Of a stretch of 64,000 bases of DNA, positions 24,985 through 36,008 are shown piece by piece (positions within the stretch are counted from its first letter, which is position 1; each line of letters starts with the position of its first letter). A program made the translations under genes and the position numbers. Location: the NCBI GenBank assembly GCA_016806145.1, contig CP063166.1:6572001-6636000 (forward strand), in the 5' to 3' direction. The notes below the pieces were generated by a model. The model was not told the origin of the DNA. It did not search any database and worked only from the letters and a program-made list of their open reading frames with translations. This stretch comes from Variovorax paradoxus (GTDB taxonomy: Bacteria; Pseudomonadota; Gammaproteobacteria; Burkholderiales; Burkholderiaceae_C).

Positions 24985-26112
24985 ATGAGCGGCAAGGACA
25001 CCGCGCCATCGACGGCGTCCGACCCCGAAAGGAAGGCCGACGTGCCCACCGCCACCGCCAGCTACAACCCCATCGTGGGGATCAAGCCCCTGGGCTTCCC
25101 GTGGGAGACGGTCGACCCGTTCCTGTTCTGCGTCTACCACGACGACGCCTATCCGCGCGCCAATGCGCAGATGGGCCCCGAGGCCTCGCTCGCGGGCCGC
25201 GACATCGGCCAGGACTTCAGCCGCAAGGACGGCTGGAGCATGTACCACGGCGAGACCGTGCCGGGCTTTCCCTCGCACCCGCACCGCGGCTTCGAGACCG
25301 TGACCATCGTGCGCAAAGGCTTGATCGACCATTCCGACTCGCTGGGCGCCACCGCGCGCTTCGGCGGCGGCGACGTGCAGTGGCTCACCGCCGGCAAGGG
25401 CATCGTGCATTCGGAGATGTTCCCGCTGCTCGACGCCGACGCGGCGAATCCGCTCGAGCTGTTCCAGATCTGGCTGAACCTGCCGGCCGCCAGCAAGATG
25501 GCCGAGCCGCACTTCACCATGTTCTGGTCGGAGGCGATTCCGCGCCTGGTGGTCGAGTCGCCGCGCGGCGGCCGCACCGAGATCGCGGTGATCGCGGGCC
25601 AGCTCGGCAACGCGGCCGAGGCCGGCGCGCCCGCGCCCATCGATCCGCTGGCGCCGCCGCCCGATTCGTGGGCCGCGCGCACCGAGGCCGACGTGGCGAT
25701 CTGGACCCTGCGCATGACGCCCGGCGCCGACTGGACGCTGCCGGCCGCCAGCGGCGAAGGCACGCGGCGCATGCTGTACTTCTTCAAGGGTGCGCGGGCG
25801 CGCATCGCGGGCCGCGAGGTGCAGGGGCCGGCGGCCATCGAGCTGCATGCCGGCAGCGCGGTGGAGATCGTCAACGGCGAGGCCGACACGGCCGAGTTCC
25901 TGCTGCTGCAGGGCCGCCCGATCGCCGAGCCGGTGGTGCAGTACGGGCCCTTCGTGATGAACACGCAGGCCGAGATCAGCCAGACCCTGGCCGACTACCG
26001 CCGCACGCAGTTCGGCGGCTGGCCCTGGGACGACGGGGCGCCGGTGCATGGCCGCGACCCGGGGCGCTTCGCGCGGCACCCGGGCGGGCGCGAGGACAAG
26101 CCGGCGAGTTGA
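24985..26112 (+). CDS. Pirin family protein (second copy, long form)
   Basis: A bicupin pirin of about 375 residues, longer than the copy at 18729. The metal-binding cupin has SHPHRGFETVTIVRKGLIDH and GDVQWLTAGKGIVHSEMFP; the second cupin (GTRRMLYFFKGARARIAG onward) and a C-terminal QAEISQTLADYRRTQFGGWPW end are as in the YhhW-distant, plant-like group. A long insert follows residue ~215. The start is uncertain: I chose ATG at 24985; an open frame reaches 24913, and a GTG within RKADVPT is possible. It lies 94 bases after the VOC gene and may share its promoter. Confidence 0.83.
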   Translation: MSGKDTAPSTASDPERKADVPTATASYNPIVGIKPLGFPWETVDPFLFCVYHDDAYPRANAQMGPEASLAGRDIGQDFSRKDGWSMYHGETVPGFPSHPHRGFETVTIVRKGLIDHSDSLGATARFGGGDVQWLTAGKGIVHSEMFPLLDADAANPLELFQIWLNLPAASKMAEPHFTMFWSEAIPRLVVESPRGGRTEIAVIAGQLGNAAEAGAPAPIDPLAPPPDSWAARTEADVAIWTLRMTPGADWTLPAASGEGTRRMLYFFKGARARIAGREVQGPAAIELHAGSAVEIVNGEADTAEFLLLQGRPIAEPVVQYGPFVMNTQAEISQTLADYRRTQFGGWPWDDGAPVHGRDPGRFARHPGGREDKPAS

Positions 26113-26116
26113 AGAC

Positions 26117-26407
26117 TCAGAAGGTCTTGAGCATCTCGGCGCCCAGCGCCGTCATGCTCGGCACGAACTCGATCACCTCGGCGCGCGCCACCTCGCCCTG
26201 CACGAAGGGGTCGCGCGCCAGCACCGCCTCGAGCGCGGCGCGGTCGCCCGAGCGCGCGACGATCACGCCGCCGCGGCGCGGCACCTGGCGACCCGAGGCG
26301 ATGAACATCCCGCTCTCGTAGTGCTTGCGCAGCCACACCATGTGCGCGTCGATCAGCGCGTCGACCTCCTCGAGGGGGCGGATGTAGGTGAGGGTCACGA
26401 TGAACAT
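26117..26407 (-). CDS. YciI-like protein
   Basis: A 96-residue ferredoxin-fold protein starting MFIVTLTYIRPLEEVDALID. It carries the YciI features: LTY near the start, an HMVWLRKHYESGMFIASGRQ helix-turn region with its conserved His, and FVQGEVARAEVIEF, where an Asp-His pair usually forms a putative active site. The biochemical role of the family is unclear; YCII domains occur alone or with sigma factors and dioxygenases. It is convergent with the pirin gene, separated by 4 bases. The next gene upstream, a metal transporter, is 122 bases away. Confidence 0.85.
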   Translation of the reverse strand: MFIVTLTYIRPLEEVDALIDAHMVWLRKHYESGMFIASGRQVPRRGGVIVARSGDRAALEAVLARDPFVQGEVARAEVIEFVPSMTALGAEMLKTF

Positions 26408-26529
26408 GCGCGGGGCTTCCTGGGTGATGCGACCGACCGATGCTAGGGCCTTCGCATCACGGCCTCGGACCAAGCCGCGGTAACCGGATGCAAATCCACG
26501 CCCGGCATCCGCCATCTGGCACTTGGCGC

Positions 26530-27858
26530 TCAACCGATGCCCAGCACCACCGACGCCACCAGCCACACGTTGGCCGCGCTGATCACGCCGAACAGCAGCC
26601 AGGCCAGCGACTTCACCACCGGACCGTTCGCGAAGCCGCCCATCAGCGCGCGGTCGCTCGTGAAGCGGATCAGCGGCCACATCGCGAACGGCAGCTGGAA
26701 GCTCAGCATCACCTGGCTCAGCACCAGCATCTTGCCCACGCCACCGTCGCCGAACCACCACACGCCGACGAAGGCCGGCACCAGCGCCAGCGCGCGCGTG
26801 ATCAGGCGCCGCTGCCAGCACGGGATCTTCAGGTCGAGAAAACCTTCCATGATGATCTGGCCCGCGATGGTGCCGGTGAAGGTCGAGCTCTGGCCCGAGG
26901 CCAGCAGCGCCACGCCGAACAGCGTGGCCGCCAGCGCGCTGCCCACCACCGGCTCGATCAGCCGGTAGGCATCGTCGATCTCGGTCACCGCCGTGTGGCC
27001 GGTGCCGTGGAAGGCGCTGGCCGCGAGCACCATGATGGCCGCGTTGACCAGCAGCGCGAGCGACAGCGAGACCACCGCGTCGAGCGTGCAGAAGCGCACC
27101 GCCTCGCGCCGCGCGGGCTCGGTCGGCGCCACCAGCCGGGTCTGCACGATCGACGAATGCAGGTAGAGGTTGTGCGGCATCACGGTCGCGCCCACGATGC
27201 CGATCGCGAGGTAGAGCGCGCCCGGCTGATGCAGCCGCTCGAGCATCGGCACGAAGCCGACCGCCACGCCGAGCCAGTTGGGCGGCGCCATCGCGAGCTC
27301 GACCACGAAGCAGGCCGCGATGGTGCCGACCAGGCCGAGCACGATCGCCTCCACGCGGCGGAAGCCGGCACCCTGCAGGCCCAGCACCAGCAGGGTGTCG
27401 AAGGCGGTGATGAGGATACCGACCGGGATCGAGACGCCGAACAGCAGGTGCAGCGCGAGCGCGCTGCCGAGCACCTCGGCCAGGTCGCAGGCCACGATGG
27501 CGAGTTCGGCGCCGAGCCAGAGGAAGCGGTTGACGCGCGGCGAATAGCGCTCGCGGCAGGCGCGCGCCAGATCCTTCTGCGCGATCAGCCCGAGCCGCAC
27601 GCACAGGGTCTGCAGCAGCATCGCCGCGAGGCTCGCGAGCAGCACCACGAACAGCAGGCCGTAGCCGAAGCGCGAGCCGGCCTCGATGTCGGTGGCCCAG
27701 TTGCCCGGGTCCATGTAGCCCACCGACACCAGCAACCCCGGGCCCGCGTAGCGCAGCAGCTTGCGGCCGAAGGACAGTTCCCGCGGCACCGCGACGCTGC
27801 CTTTCACCTCGGACGGACAGAAGGGCGCGGTGGCGGTGCGGGGCAGCGGGAAGAACAT
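26530..27858 (-). CDS. mntH: Nramp family divalent metal transporter (Mn2+/Fe2+)
   Basis: A proton-coupled manganese/iron importer of 442 residues with 11 helices. The metal-site signatures are intact: DPGNW in helix 1 (VGYMDPGNWATDIEAG) and MPHN in helix 6 (GATVMPHNLYLHSSI). An N-terminal extension of ~30 residues precedes helix 1. The gene name is by family; which metal is carried cannot be read from sequence. Upstream a TATCAT -10 element lies 7 bases from the ATG, so the message may be leaderless, and a GACAAG-N8-CTTGTC palindrome covers the -35 area. Confidence 0.87.
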   Translation of the reverse strand: MFFPLPRTATAPFCPSEVKGSVAVPRELSFGRKLLRYAGPGLLVSVGYMDPGNWATDIEAGSRFGYGLLFVVLLASLAAMLLQTLCVRLGLIAQKDLARACRERYSPRVNRFLWLGAELAIVACDLAEVLGSALALHLLFGVSIPVGILITAFDTLLVLGLQGAGFRRVEAIVLGLVGTIAACFVVELAMAPPNWLGVAVGFVPMLERLHQPGALYLAIGIVGATVMPHNLYLHSSIVQTRLVAPTEPARREAVRFCTLDAVVSLSLALLVNAAIMVLAASAFHGTGHTAVTEIDDAYRLIEPVVGSALAATLFGVALLASGQSSTFTGTIAGQIIMEGFLDLKIPCWQRRLITRALALVPAFVGVWWFGDGGVGKMLVLSQVMLSFQLPFAMWPLIRFTSDRALMGGFANGPVVKSLAWLLFGVISAANVWLVASVVLGIG

Positions 27859-27865
27859 GCGCGCG

Positions 27866-27893
27866 ATGATAGGGACAAGCCCTCGGTCTTGTC
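27866..27893 (-). promoter_or_regulatory. Promoter and palindrome of the Nramp transporter gene
   Basis: An inverted repeat, GACAAG-N8-CTTGTC (27874-27893), adjoins a TATCAT -10 (27866-27871). A GCGACA-like -35 lies about 18 bases upstream of the -10, inside the palindrome. Bound repressor, perhaps a metal sensor, would block polymerase. Confidence 0.45.
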
Positions 27894-27928
27894 GCCCATC
27901 GGACCAGCGCCCCCGGCAGGCCCGCGCG

Positions 27929-27943
27929 GAATCTTTTAGATTC
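27929..27943. promoter_or_regulatory. Palindrome between the Nramp and monooxygenase genes
   Basis: A perfect 15-base inverted repeat, GAATCT-TTT-AGATTC, lies in the divergent gap between the Nramp gene (minus) and the monooxygenase gene (plus), 55 bases before the latter's ATG. It is AT-rich in GC-rich DNA, so an operator or promoter element is likely. Confidence 0.5.
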
Positions 27944-27997
27944 GAAGGCTCGCGGCCGCACCGGCCCGTTCTTCCCATCCCCAGGAGACCCTCGCCC

Positions 27998-28306
27998 ATG
28001 ATCCACGTCGTCGCCGTCATCACCGCCAAGCCCGGCCAGCGCGCCGCACTGCTCGCCGCCTTCGCCGAGAACCGCGCCGCGGTGCTGGCCGAGAAGGGCT
28101 GCGTCGAGTACGGCGCCACCATCGACGCGCAAGGCATCCCGCCCTCGAAGGCCAGCTTCGGCGCCGACACCTTCGTCGTGATCGAGAAGTGGGAAACGCT
28201 GGCCGACCTGCAGGCCCATGCGGTCGCGCCGCACATGAAGGCCCATGGCGAGAAGACCAAGGCGCTGGTCGAGAGCAAGCTGATCCACGTGCTCGAGCCG
28301 GTCTGA
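27998..28306 (+). CDS. Antibiotic biosynthesis monooxygenase (ABM) domain protein
   Basis: A 102-residue dimeric ferredoxin-like protein starting MIHVVAVITAKPGQRAALLA. It has the ABM pattern with CVEYGATID and the helix ending in HMKAHGEKTKALVESKLIH. Small ABM proteins include quinol monooxygenases (YgiN), heme-degrading enzymes and others; without the heme-ligand context a quinol-type or unknown role is more likely. It has AGGAGA 12 bases before the ATG and is followed by a good terminator, so it is probably monocistronic. Confidence 0.85.
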   Translation: MIHVVAVITAKPGQRAALLAAFAENRAAVLAEKGCVEYGATIDAQGIPPSKASFGADTFVVIEKWETLADLQAHAVAPHMKAHGEKTKALVESKLIHVLEPV

Positions 28307-28312
28307 GGTCGC

Positions 28313-28331
28313 GCGCCCGACGGGCGCTTTT
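28313..28331 (+). terminator. Intrinsic terminator after the ABM gene
   Basis: A stem GCGCCC-GAC-GGGCGC followed by TTTT, 7 bases after the stop codon. Confidence 0.75.
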
Positions 28332-28437
28332 GCTTCTTTCTCCTTCGCCGCCTACCCCTTTCCGTTGTATTCGCGCGCTCGCGATGCTGCTACCTTTGCC
28401 GGCAGCCGTTCAACGACACAGAGAGGGGACCACGGAC

Positions 28438-29037
28438 ATGGCGATCTTCCGTTCGCAAGGCACGCGCCGGTGTGCGCGTGCCGCCGCGGTGCCCGCCGCG
28501 CTGGCCGCGCTCGTGCTGCTGGCCAGCGGCTGCGCGCCGCTGATGGCGCCGCCCTACGCGGCCGACTACGAGGCGCTCGACCGCCTCGAGGCCACGCGCC
28601 CCGGCATGGTGGCGGTGGCGCGCGCGCAACCCACCGATCCCGAGGACAGGGTCAACAACGTGCGCATGCGCAGCACGCGCCTGGTCTCGCCCAACGGCAG
28701 CTTCGCGCTCTACCTCGAGGAGGCGATGCGGCGCGACCTGGCCGAGATCTCCATCCTCGATCCGAAGGCGCCCACGCGCATCGCGGCGCGCATCCTGCTC
28801 AACGAGCTCGACCTCGGCGTGTTCAACGGCGGCGGCCGCATGGAGGTCGAGATCGTGGTCACGCGCGGCGACGTGCAGCGGCTGCGCCGCACCTACCGCG
28901 GCGAGACGAAGTTCGAATCGGGCTACGGCGCCGCGGTGGCCGTGCCGGCCGGCCAGGCCGAGTACCCGCGCCTGGTGCGCGCGCTGCTGCGCCAGGTCTA
29001 TGCCGATCCGCAGTTCGTGGCGGCGATCCGGCCATGA
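28438..29037 (+). CDS. Outer-membrane lipoprotein, unknown function (first of a pair)
   Basis: A 199-residue lipoprotein. The signal peptide ends in the lipobox LLASGC, so Cys is lipidated. The mature part has an N-terminal YEALDRLEATRPGMVAVARA segment, then a beta-rich domain with RIAARILLNELDLGVFNGGG, and a C-terminus around GYGAAVAVPAGQAEYPRLVR. No family was recognised with certainty; the pattern resembles small lipoproteins with an ABC-type or LptE-like beta sheet. The ribosome-binding site GAGAGGGG precedes the ATG. Its stop overlaps the start of the next lipoprotein gene, so the two products probably act together. Confidence 0.72.
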   Translation: MAIFRSQGTRRCARAAAVPAALAALVLLASGCAPLMAPPYAADYEALDRLEATRPGMVAVARAQPTDPEDRVNNVRMRSTRLVSPNGSFALYLEEAMRRDLAEISILDPKAPTRIAARILLNELDLGVFNGGGRMEVEIVVTRGDVQRLRRTYRGETKFESGYGAAVAVPAGQAEYPRLVRALLRQVYADPQFVAAIRP

Positions 29038-29663
29038 CGACAACGACACGAGGCGCCGCCATGTCCCTGCTCCCTTCCTGCGCGCGCGCCGCCGGCATCG
29101 CCGCCCTCGCCTTCGGCGCGCTGCTGCTCGCGGCCTGCACCCATCCGATCACCATGGTCACCGACCCGGCGCCGCCGCGTTCGCTGCAGCACCTGGTGCA
29201 GAAGAAGGTGGCCTACGTGATGACCGACGCGCAGCGCGACACCCAGGTGGTCACGCCCGGCGGCAGCGGCGACAGGGTCAGCTACTTCCCCTACCGTGAC
29301 CTCGAGAAGCCGGTGCGCGATGCGCTGCGCTCTGTCTACCGCGACGTGGTGGTGCTGCGCACCGCGAACGACGTGAAGGCCAACCAGGCGGCCGGCATCG
29401 CGCTGGTGTTCACGCCGAAGATCACGACCGACTCGAGCTCCACCTCGCTGCTCGCCTGGCCGCCGACCTCGTTCACCGCCGAGGTGCAGTGCGTGGTCAC
29501 CGATGCCGCGGGTGCCGAGGTCACGCGGGTGCGCGCGGTCGGCAACGGCACGGCCGAGTTCGGCGAGTACAAGGGCGACTTCGGCCTGGCCGCGCGGCGC
29601 GCCGCGGCGCGCATGGCGGGGCAGCTCGCGAGCGAGATACGGCGCAACGAGAAGCTGCGCTGA
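29034..29663 (+). CDS. Outer-membrane lipoprotein, unknown function (second of the pair)
   Basis: A 209-residue lipoprotein with the lipobox LLLAAC near residue 36. The mature part contains KKVAYVMTDAQRDTQVV, GDRVSYFPYRDLEKPVRDAL and a Thr/Ser-rich beta region that ends in GDFGLAARRAAARMAGQL. I recognise no named family; the two neighbours share the same general plan (lipobox, ~160-residue alpha/beta domain) and may be distant relatives. The start may be the coupled ATG at 29034 (ATGA overlap) or the ATG at 29061, which leaves a more typical signal length. A strong terminator follows the stop. Confidence 0.72.
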   Translation: MTTTTRGAAMSLLPSCARAAGIAALAFGALLLAACTHPITMVTDPAPPRSLQHLVQKKVAYVMTDAQRDTQVVTPGGSGDRVSYFPYRDLEKPVRDALRSVYRDVVVLRTANDVKANQAAGIALVFTPKITTDSSSTSLLAWPPTSFTAEVQCVVTDAAGAEVTRVRAVGNGTAEFGEYKGDFGLAARRAAARMAGQLASEIRRNEKLR

Positions 29664-29680
29664 AGGCGGCGCCCCCAAAG

Positions 29681-29710
29681 AAAAAACGCGCTCCGGAGAG
29701 CGCGTTTTTT
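29681..29710. terminator. Bidirectional terminator between the lipoprotein and gap genes
   Basis: A perfect stem with 13-base arms (AAAAAACGCGCTC / GAGCGCGTTTTTT) around CGGA. It has T runs on both strands and lies between convergent genes, so it can stop both transcripts. Confidence 0.9.
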
Positions 29711-29728
29711 CCTGGCGGGTTCGAAGGC

Positions 29729-32897
<3,169 letters not shown>

Positions 32898-33069
32898 GGG
32901 CAGGGAACTTTCGGGGGAGTTGGGTGGGTGGGACTCGGGAGAACCCGCGATTTTACCGGGCGAGCCCGAATCGGCACCGACAGCCTCTCTACACCCCTCT
33001 GCGCTTATTTTGCGCAGCCGGGCGGACCCGCGTTTTCCCTCATGAGCGATGTACTAAAGTCGCGGACAT

Positions 33070-33456
33070 ATGCACGGGCTGCACCTCACCGCCGACCTTC
33101 ACGACTGCCAATGCGGCGCGCAGTGGTTCACCGATGGCGAGGCGCTCGGCGCCGTCTGCCTCAAGGCGGTGTCGGCCGCGGGGCTGCAGCCGGTGGGCAA
33201 GCTGGTCCACGGCTTCCCGGCCACCTCGCACGGCCCCGGCGGCGTCACCGCCACCGTGCTGCTGGCCGAATCGCACCTGTGCTTGCACACCTGGCCCGAG
33301 CAGCGCGCCGTCACGCTCGACGTCTACGTCTGCAACTTCGGCGGCGACCATTCGGCCAAGGCGCATGCGCTGATGGACTGCCTGGTCTCGCTGTTCCGCC
33401 CACGCCACAGCGAACGCAACGAGCTGCAACGCGGGCGCGTGGCGGCCAGCGCTTGA
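33070..33456 (+). CDS. speD: S-adenosylmethionine decarboxylase proenzyme (prokaryotic class 1B)
   Basis: This enzyme makes decarboxylated S-adenosylmethionine, the aminopropyl donor for spermidine synthesis. It has 128 residues. The proenzyme cleaves itself between Glu67 and Ser68 in LLAESHLCLHTWPEQ to make the pyruvoyl cofactor. The nearby His and Cys of CLHTWPE and VYVCNFGGD are the usual acid/base residues. It has its own upstream region after the divergent tkt gene and may be co-transcribed with murU, which begins 14 bases later. A spermidine synthase homologue is in the window but far away (52334-53899). Confidence 0.9.
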   Translation: MHGLHLTADLHDCQCGAQWFTDGEALGAVCLKAVSAAGLQPVGKLVHGFPATSHGPGGVTATVLLAESHLCLHTWPEQRAVTLDVYVCNFGGDHSAKAHALMDCLVSLFRPRHSERNELQRGRVAASA

Positions 33457-33470
33457 GCGGGAACGCGACG

Positions 33471-34199
33471 GTGGCGGCCAAGGCCATGGTGCTCGCGGCC
33501 GGTCGCGGCGAGCGCATGCGGCCGCTGACCGACACCACCCCCAAGCCCCTGCTCGAGGTCCGCGGCAAGCCGCTGATGCAATGGCCGATGGAAGCGCTGG
33601 CCGCCGGCGGCTTCACCGAACTGGTGCTCAACACGGCCTGGCTCGGCGACCGGATCTCCAGCCACTTCGGCTCGAAACCGTTGCTGGACGGCCAGGTGGC
33701 GCTATCGATTTCATACTCCGACGAGGCCCGCGACTTCGGCGGCGCGCTCGAGACCGCGGGCGGCATCGTGCGCGCGCTGCCGCTGCTGGGCGATCCGTTC
33801 TGGGTCGCGGCGGGCGACGTGTTCGCGCCCGGCTTCGTCTTCACCCAGGCCGCGGTCGAGCGCTTCGTGGCGGGCGGCAAGCTCGCGCACCTGTGGCTGG
33901 TGCCCAATCCCGCGCACAACCCCAAGGGCGACTTCGGCCTCTCGGCCGAGGGCCTCGCGCTCAACACGCCGAACGGCCCGCGCCACACCTTCTCGACCAT
34001 CGGCCTGTACCGCGCCGCGCTGTTCGCGCCGCCCTACTGCGCCATCCCTGGCGGCAATCCCGGCGGCGTCAAAGCCCCGCTGGCGCCGATCCTGCGTGCC
34101 GCGATGGACAATGGCCTGGTGAGCGCCGAGCTCTACACCGGCCCCTGGACCGACGTGGGAACGCCCGAGCGCCTCGCCGAACTCAACCGGCCTTCGTAG
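33471..34199 (+). CDS. murU: N-acetylmuramate-1-phosphate uridylyltransferase family (MurU)
   Basis: A sugar-nucleotide pyrophosphorylase-fold enzyme of 242 residues. The N-terminal signature KAMVLAAGRGERMRPLTDTT and the PKPLLEVRGKPLMQWPMEAL loop bind the nucleotide; GDVFAPGF and GPWTDVGTPERLAEL are further family motifs. MurU makes UDP-MurNAc in the peptidoglycan recycling route that bypasses MurA; other nucleotidyltransferases look alike. I chose the GTG at 33471 so that the protein begins MAAKAM, as in MurU homologues (MKAMILAAG); ATG at 33486 is the alternative. Confidence 0.8.
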   Translation: MAAKAMVLAAGRGERMRPLTDTTPKPLLEVRGKPLMQWPMEALAAGGFTELVLNTAWLGDRISSHFGSKPLLDGQVALSISYSDEARDFGGALETAGGIVRALPLLGDPFWVAAGDVFAPGFVFTQAAVERFVAGGKLAHLWLVPNPAHNPKGDFGLSAEGLALNTPNGPRHTFSTIGLYRAALFAPPYCAIPGGNPGGVKAPLAPILRAAMDNGLVSAELYTGPWTDVGTPERLAELNRPS

Positions 34200-34229
34200 C
34201 CAGCCCGTCTCAGAGGAAGTCTCCACGCG

Positions 34230-35627
34230 ATGACCACCACCGACACCAAGAAGATCTACGCCGAGCGCCGCGCTCGCCTCGCCTCGCAACTGGGCAAGGA
34301 CGGCATCGCGATCATCCCGACCGCGCCCGAACGCCAGCGCAACCGCGACAGCGACTTCCTGTTCCGCCACGACAGCTACTTCTACTACCTGAGCGGCTTC
34401 ACCGAGCCCAACGCCTGGCTGGTGCTTGGCGGCGACGGCCGCGCGACGCTGTTCTGCGCGCCCAAGGACCTGGAGCGCGAGATCTGGGACGGCTACCGGC
34501 TCGGCCCCGACGCCGCGCCCGAGGCGCTCGGCCTCGACGAGGCCTTCTCGGTCACCGAGCTCGATGCGAAGCTGCCCAAGCTGCTCGAGAACCGCTCGGT
34601 CGTCTGGTATCCGTTCGCCACCCACAAGGGCCTCGAGACCCGCGTCGACGGCTGGCTGCAGTCGGTGCGCGCGCGGGTGCGCTACGGCGCGCTGTGCCCC
34701 GAGGAGCAGCGCGACCTCTGCGGCCCGCTCGACGAGATGCGCCTCGTGAAGGACGCGCACGAGCAGGACATCATGCGCCGCGCCGCGCAGATCAGCGCCC
34801 GCGCCCACATCCGCGCGATGCAGCTGTCGGCGCGCATGCTGCGCGAGGGCAAGGACGTGCGCGAGTACCACCTCGACGCCGAGCTGCTGCACGAGTTCCG
34901 CCTCGGCGGCTCGCAGTACCCGGCCTACGGTTCCATCGTCGCGGCCGGCGCCAACGCCTGCGTGTTGCATTACCGCGCCGATGCCGCGCCGGTGCGCGAC
35001 GGCGAGCTGGTGCTGATCGATGCCGGCTGCGAGCTCGACGGCTACGCCAGCGACATCACGCGCACCTTTCCCGCCAACGGCAGGTTCACCGGCCCGCAGC
35101 GCGCGCTGTACGACCTCGTGCTCGCGAGCCAGGACGCCTCGGCCGCCGCCACCAAGGCCGGCAACCGCTTCAACGACCCGCACGACGCCGCCGTGCGCGT
35201 GCTCGCGCAGGGCATGCTCGACCTGGGCCTGCTCGACGCCAACAAGGTCGGTGGCCTCGACGACGTGATCGACAGCCGCGCCTACTTCCAGTTCTACATG
35301 CACCGCACCGGCCACTGGCTCGGCATGGACGTGCACGACTGCGGCAGCTACGTCGAGCCCACGCAGGTCGGCGAGGTCAGCGAGCGCAAGGACCCGCTGT
35401 CGAACGAGCTCATCAAGAACCGCCCGAGCCGCATCCTGCAGCCCGGCATGGTGCTCACGCTCGAACCCGGCATCTACGTGCGCCCGGCCGACGGCGTGCC
35501 CGAGCAGTTCCACAACATCGGCATCCGCACGGAAGACGACGCCATCGTCACGGCCACCGGCTGCGAACTCATTTCGCGCGGCGTGCCGGTGAAGGCGGAC
35601 GAGATCGAGGCGCTGATGCGGGCCTGA
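34230..35627 (+). CDS. pepP: Xaa-Pro aminopeptidase (M24B)
   Basis: A cytoplasmic metallopeptidase of 465 residues that removes an N-terminal residue before proline. The N-terminal domain (~1-175) starts with YAERRARLASQLGKDGIAII, and FLFRHDSYFYYLSGFTEPNAW is characteristic of PepP. The pita-bread catalytic domain holds the dinuclear metal ligands: two Asp in IDAGCELDGYASDITRTFP, His in HRTGHWLGMDVHD, and Glu in TLEPGIYVRP and HNIGIRTEDD. It is 30 bases after murU. Its position after murU and speD looks like ordinary housekeeping. Confidence 0.94.
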   Translation: MTTTDTKKIYAERRARLASQLGKDGIAIIPTAPERQRNRDSDFLFRHDSYFYYLSGFTEPNAWLVLGGDGRATLFCAPKDLEREIWDGYRLGPDAAPEALGLDEAFSVTELDAKLPKLLENRSVVWYPFATHKGLETRVDGWLQSVRARVRYGALCPEEQRDLCGPLDEMRLVKDAHEQDIMRRAAQISARAHIRAMQLSARMLREGKDVREYHLDAELLHEFRLGGSQYPAYGSIVAAGANACVLHYRADAAPVRDGELVLIDAGCELDGYASDITRTFPANGRFTGPQRALYDLVLASQDASAAATKAGNRFNDPHDAAVRVLAQGMLDLGLLDANKVGGLDDVIDSRAYFQFYMHRTGHWLGMDVHDCGSYVEPTQVGEVSERKDPLSNELIKNRPSRILQPGMVLTLEPGIYVRPADGVPEQFHNIGIRTEDDAIVTATGCELISRGVPVKADEIEALMRA

Positions 35628-35642
35628 GCGCCGCGCGGCGGC

Positions 35643-36008
35643 TCAATCGCCCAGCGCCGCCAGCACCAGGCACCCGAGCCCCGTCAGCAGCGCGATCGCC
35701 GCCGCCGCCGACGCCACCCAGTGGAAGCGGCGCGGCGCATAGCTCAAGAGCCCCACCACCGTCTGCGCGGCCGCCGTGAGCGCGCCGAGCCAGAGCACCC
35801 AGCCGATCGAATGGCCGGCGGCGCGCAGGCTGGCGACGAGCGACAGGCACAGCGCCACGCTGCCGCCGAGCTGCAGCCAGCGGCGCCACGGGCCGGGCGT
35901 GCTGCCGCGGCCGAAGACGTCCTCGTTGTGGCGATCCATTGCGAGGCCCAGCGCGCAGAAGCCCGCGAGCGAGGCGGCGAACACGGTTGCGATCAGCAAG
36001 GCGTTCAT
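35643..36008 (-). CDS. DUF3325 family small membrane protein
   Basis: A 121-residue protein with about four hydrophobic helices: MNALLIATVFAASLAGFCAL, LQLGGSVALCLSLVASLRAA, IGWVLWLGALTAAAQTVVGL and a C-terminal helix. DUF3325 proteins accompany PepSY-helix and DUF3649 proteins in siderophore-linked iron operons. Here all three are consecutive and overlap: the TGA of the PepSY gene runs into this ATG (TGATG), and a GTG one codon earlier is also possible. Function is unknown; a role in ferric-siderophore reduction or release is likely. Confidence 0.82.
   Translation of the reverse strand: MNALLIATVFAASLAGFCALGLAMDRHNEDVFGRGSTPGPWRRWLQLGGSVALCLSLVASLRAAGHSIGWVLWLGALTAAAQTVVGLLSYAPRRFHWVASAAAAIALLTGLGCLVLAALGD

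Noticed and set aside
22660..26079. A minus-strand frame of ~1139 codons covering the CYTH-CHAD gene and the VOC/pirin region
   Set aside because: Only the part 22660-24252 has CYTH and CHAD motifs; the upstream part is antisense to the VOC and pirin genes.
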